Assembly: GCF_958295425.1 (NCBI RefSeq)
Contig: NC_081153.1
Span: 7,100,635 to 7,164,634 of the forward strand
Length of the DNA: 64,000 nucleotides
Reading direction: 5' to 3'
From: Solea solea
Taxonomy: Eukaryota > Chordata > Actinopteri > Pleuronectiformes > Soleidae
Part shown: positions 1 to 64,000 of the stretch, one piece after another
How the letters are laid out: the number at the start of each line of letters is the position of its first letter
Position numbering within the stretch: position 1 is the first letter of the stretch
The notes under the pieces: generated by a model
Told to the model about the DNA's origin: nothing
Databases searched by the model: none
What the model saw: only the letters and a program-made list of their open reading frames with translations
Made by a program: the position numbers and the translations under genes

Positions 1-63270
<63,270 letters not shown>

Positions 63271-64000
63271 CGTTCCACCTCCGTCTTATGTCTCCTGCTG
63301 TGATCACAACTTCATGTGCTACTGTTGACGCTGCATAATCCAAGTCAGATAATTATAGAAGTGAAGCGACTGCTGCTGCTGCTGCCTCCACGTATCCAGA
63401 AGTGAGTGAATGAAAGAACGAGTGTGTGTGTGTGTGAGATGGTAAAAAAATGCCGGCAGGTACGTCCAGTCTGAGGAGTCTCTGTCTTCAGCCTCTGCTG
63501 TGATTCATTCGTTCCCCGTTCTCTCCTCAGTGGCTGCCATGTCTTCTCTCTGTCCTCGCTGTCCCTGTAGCTCTGTCTCCCTCTCTCTCACACACATACA
63601 CACACGTGTGTGTGTCAGAGTCAGAGGCAGCTCCTCCTACTTTTTCTGTCTAAAAACAGACAGCCTCCCTCCTCCTCCTGTGTTTGCTCCTTCACCTCCA
63701 CTGTCCCTGAGTCACCAGCCAGTGGCGCTGTCTCTCCGCTCTCAGGGTTTTCCAGGCCTCGACAGCAGCAGCAGCAGCAGCAGACGTCGGAGGCTCTGAG
63801 GAGCTTATTATTATCTTTATCTCCTCTCTCTGCTGAATTCAAGCATCCAGTGTGTTTTTTTTCCCCCCACTTTCAGTCCTCTGTCTGGAGGGTAAGTTGA
63901 TTTTAGTTTCAAGCAGTTTTTTTTGTCATCACAGAGCATAAAATAGAGGAAGTATTCTGATCAGTCAGATCCGGGTCATGTCCATTTATGATGATGTAAT
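63271..64000 (-). other. region upstream of exon 1 (5' UTR/promoter side)
   Basis: Upstream flank of the MWPDY start codon. It holds GCT/AGC triplet runs at about 63,370-63,387 and 63,762-63,784 and a short GT run near 63,423-63,438. No core promoter element stands out, and no coding exon was recognised. Other alternative first exons of macf1 may lie beyond 64,000. Confidence 0.5.

Overview
The window is vertebrate, very probably teleost fish, genomic DNA. It is dominated by one very large spliced gene on the minus strand: macf1 (microtubule-actin crosslinking factor 1, the ACF7 spectraplakin). The teleost inference rests on short to medium introns, dense dinucleotide microsatellites and several miniature transposons of types common in fish. 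The gene call rests on a 50-exon chain whose splice phases all agree. The chain encodes, in order, an actin-binding domain of two calponin-homology (CH) domains, the plakin domain with its embedded SH3, a giant exon of plectin repeats, and the first spectrin repeats of the rod. The gene runs from high to low coordinates and continues past position 1, so its rod, EF-hands, GAR domain and C-terminus are outside the window. The close paralog dst (dystonin) has the same architecture. The CH1 sequence and the myristoylatable alternative N-terminus favour macf1. I cannot tell which teleost copy (macf1a or macf1b) this is. Layout from the 5' end: a short first coding exon at 63.2 kb; CH1 exons at 60.2, 55.2, 52.2 and 50.3 kb; an alternative first exon of 398 codons at 41.6-42.8 kb, lying between the CH1 and CH2 exons and phase-compatible with CH2; CH2 exons at 34.2-35.9 kb; plakin-domain exons from 33.9 to 16.2 kb, with the SH3 split between 24.8 and 21.3 kb; a single 7,527-nt exon (6,309-13,835) with two blocks of plectin repeats and a long acidic/lysine-rich tail; then 14 rod exons from 6.2 kb to the window edge. 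The spliced coding sequence inside the window is about 14.6 kb (about 4,870 codons). The giant exon is an in-phase cassette, so one locus can make a short form without plectin repeats, a long form with them, and a CH1-less, probably lipid-anchored form. No other protein-coding gene was found on either strand. The rest is introns holding microsatellites, a 22/23-bp minisatellite, hAT-like and TTAA-flanked miniature transposons, and retroelement remnants. The most notable observations are four in-frame 125-184 residue repeats at the end of the giant exon, a GC-AG intron, microsatellites touching splice sites, and a perfect 27-bp intronic hairpin with a competing third arm.
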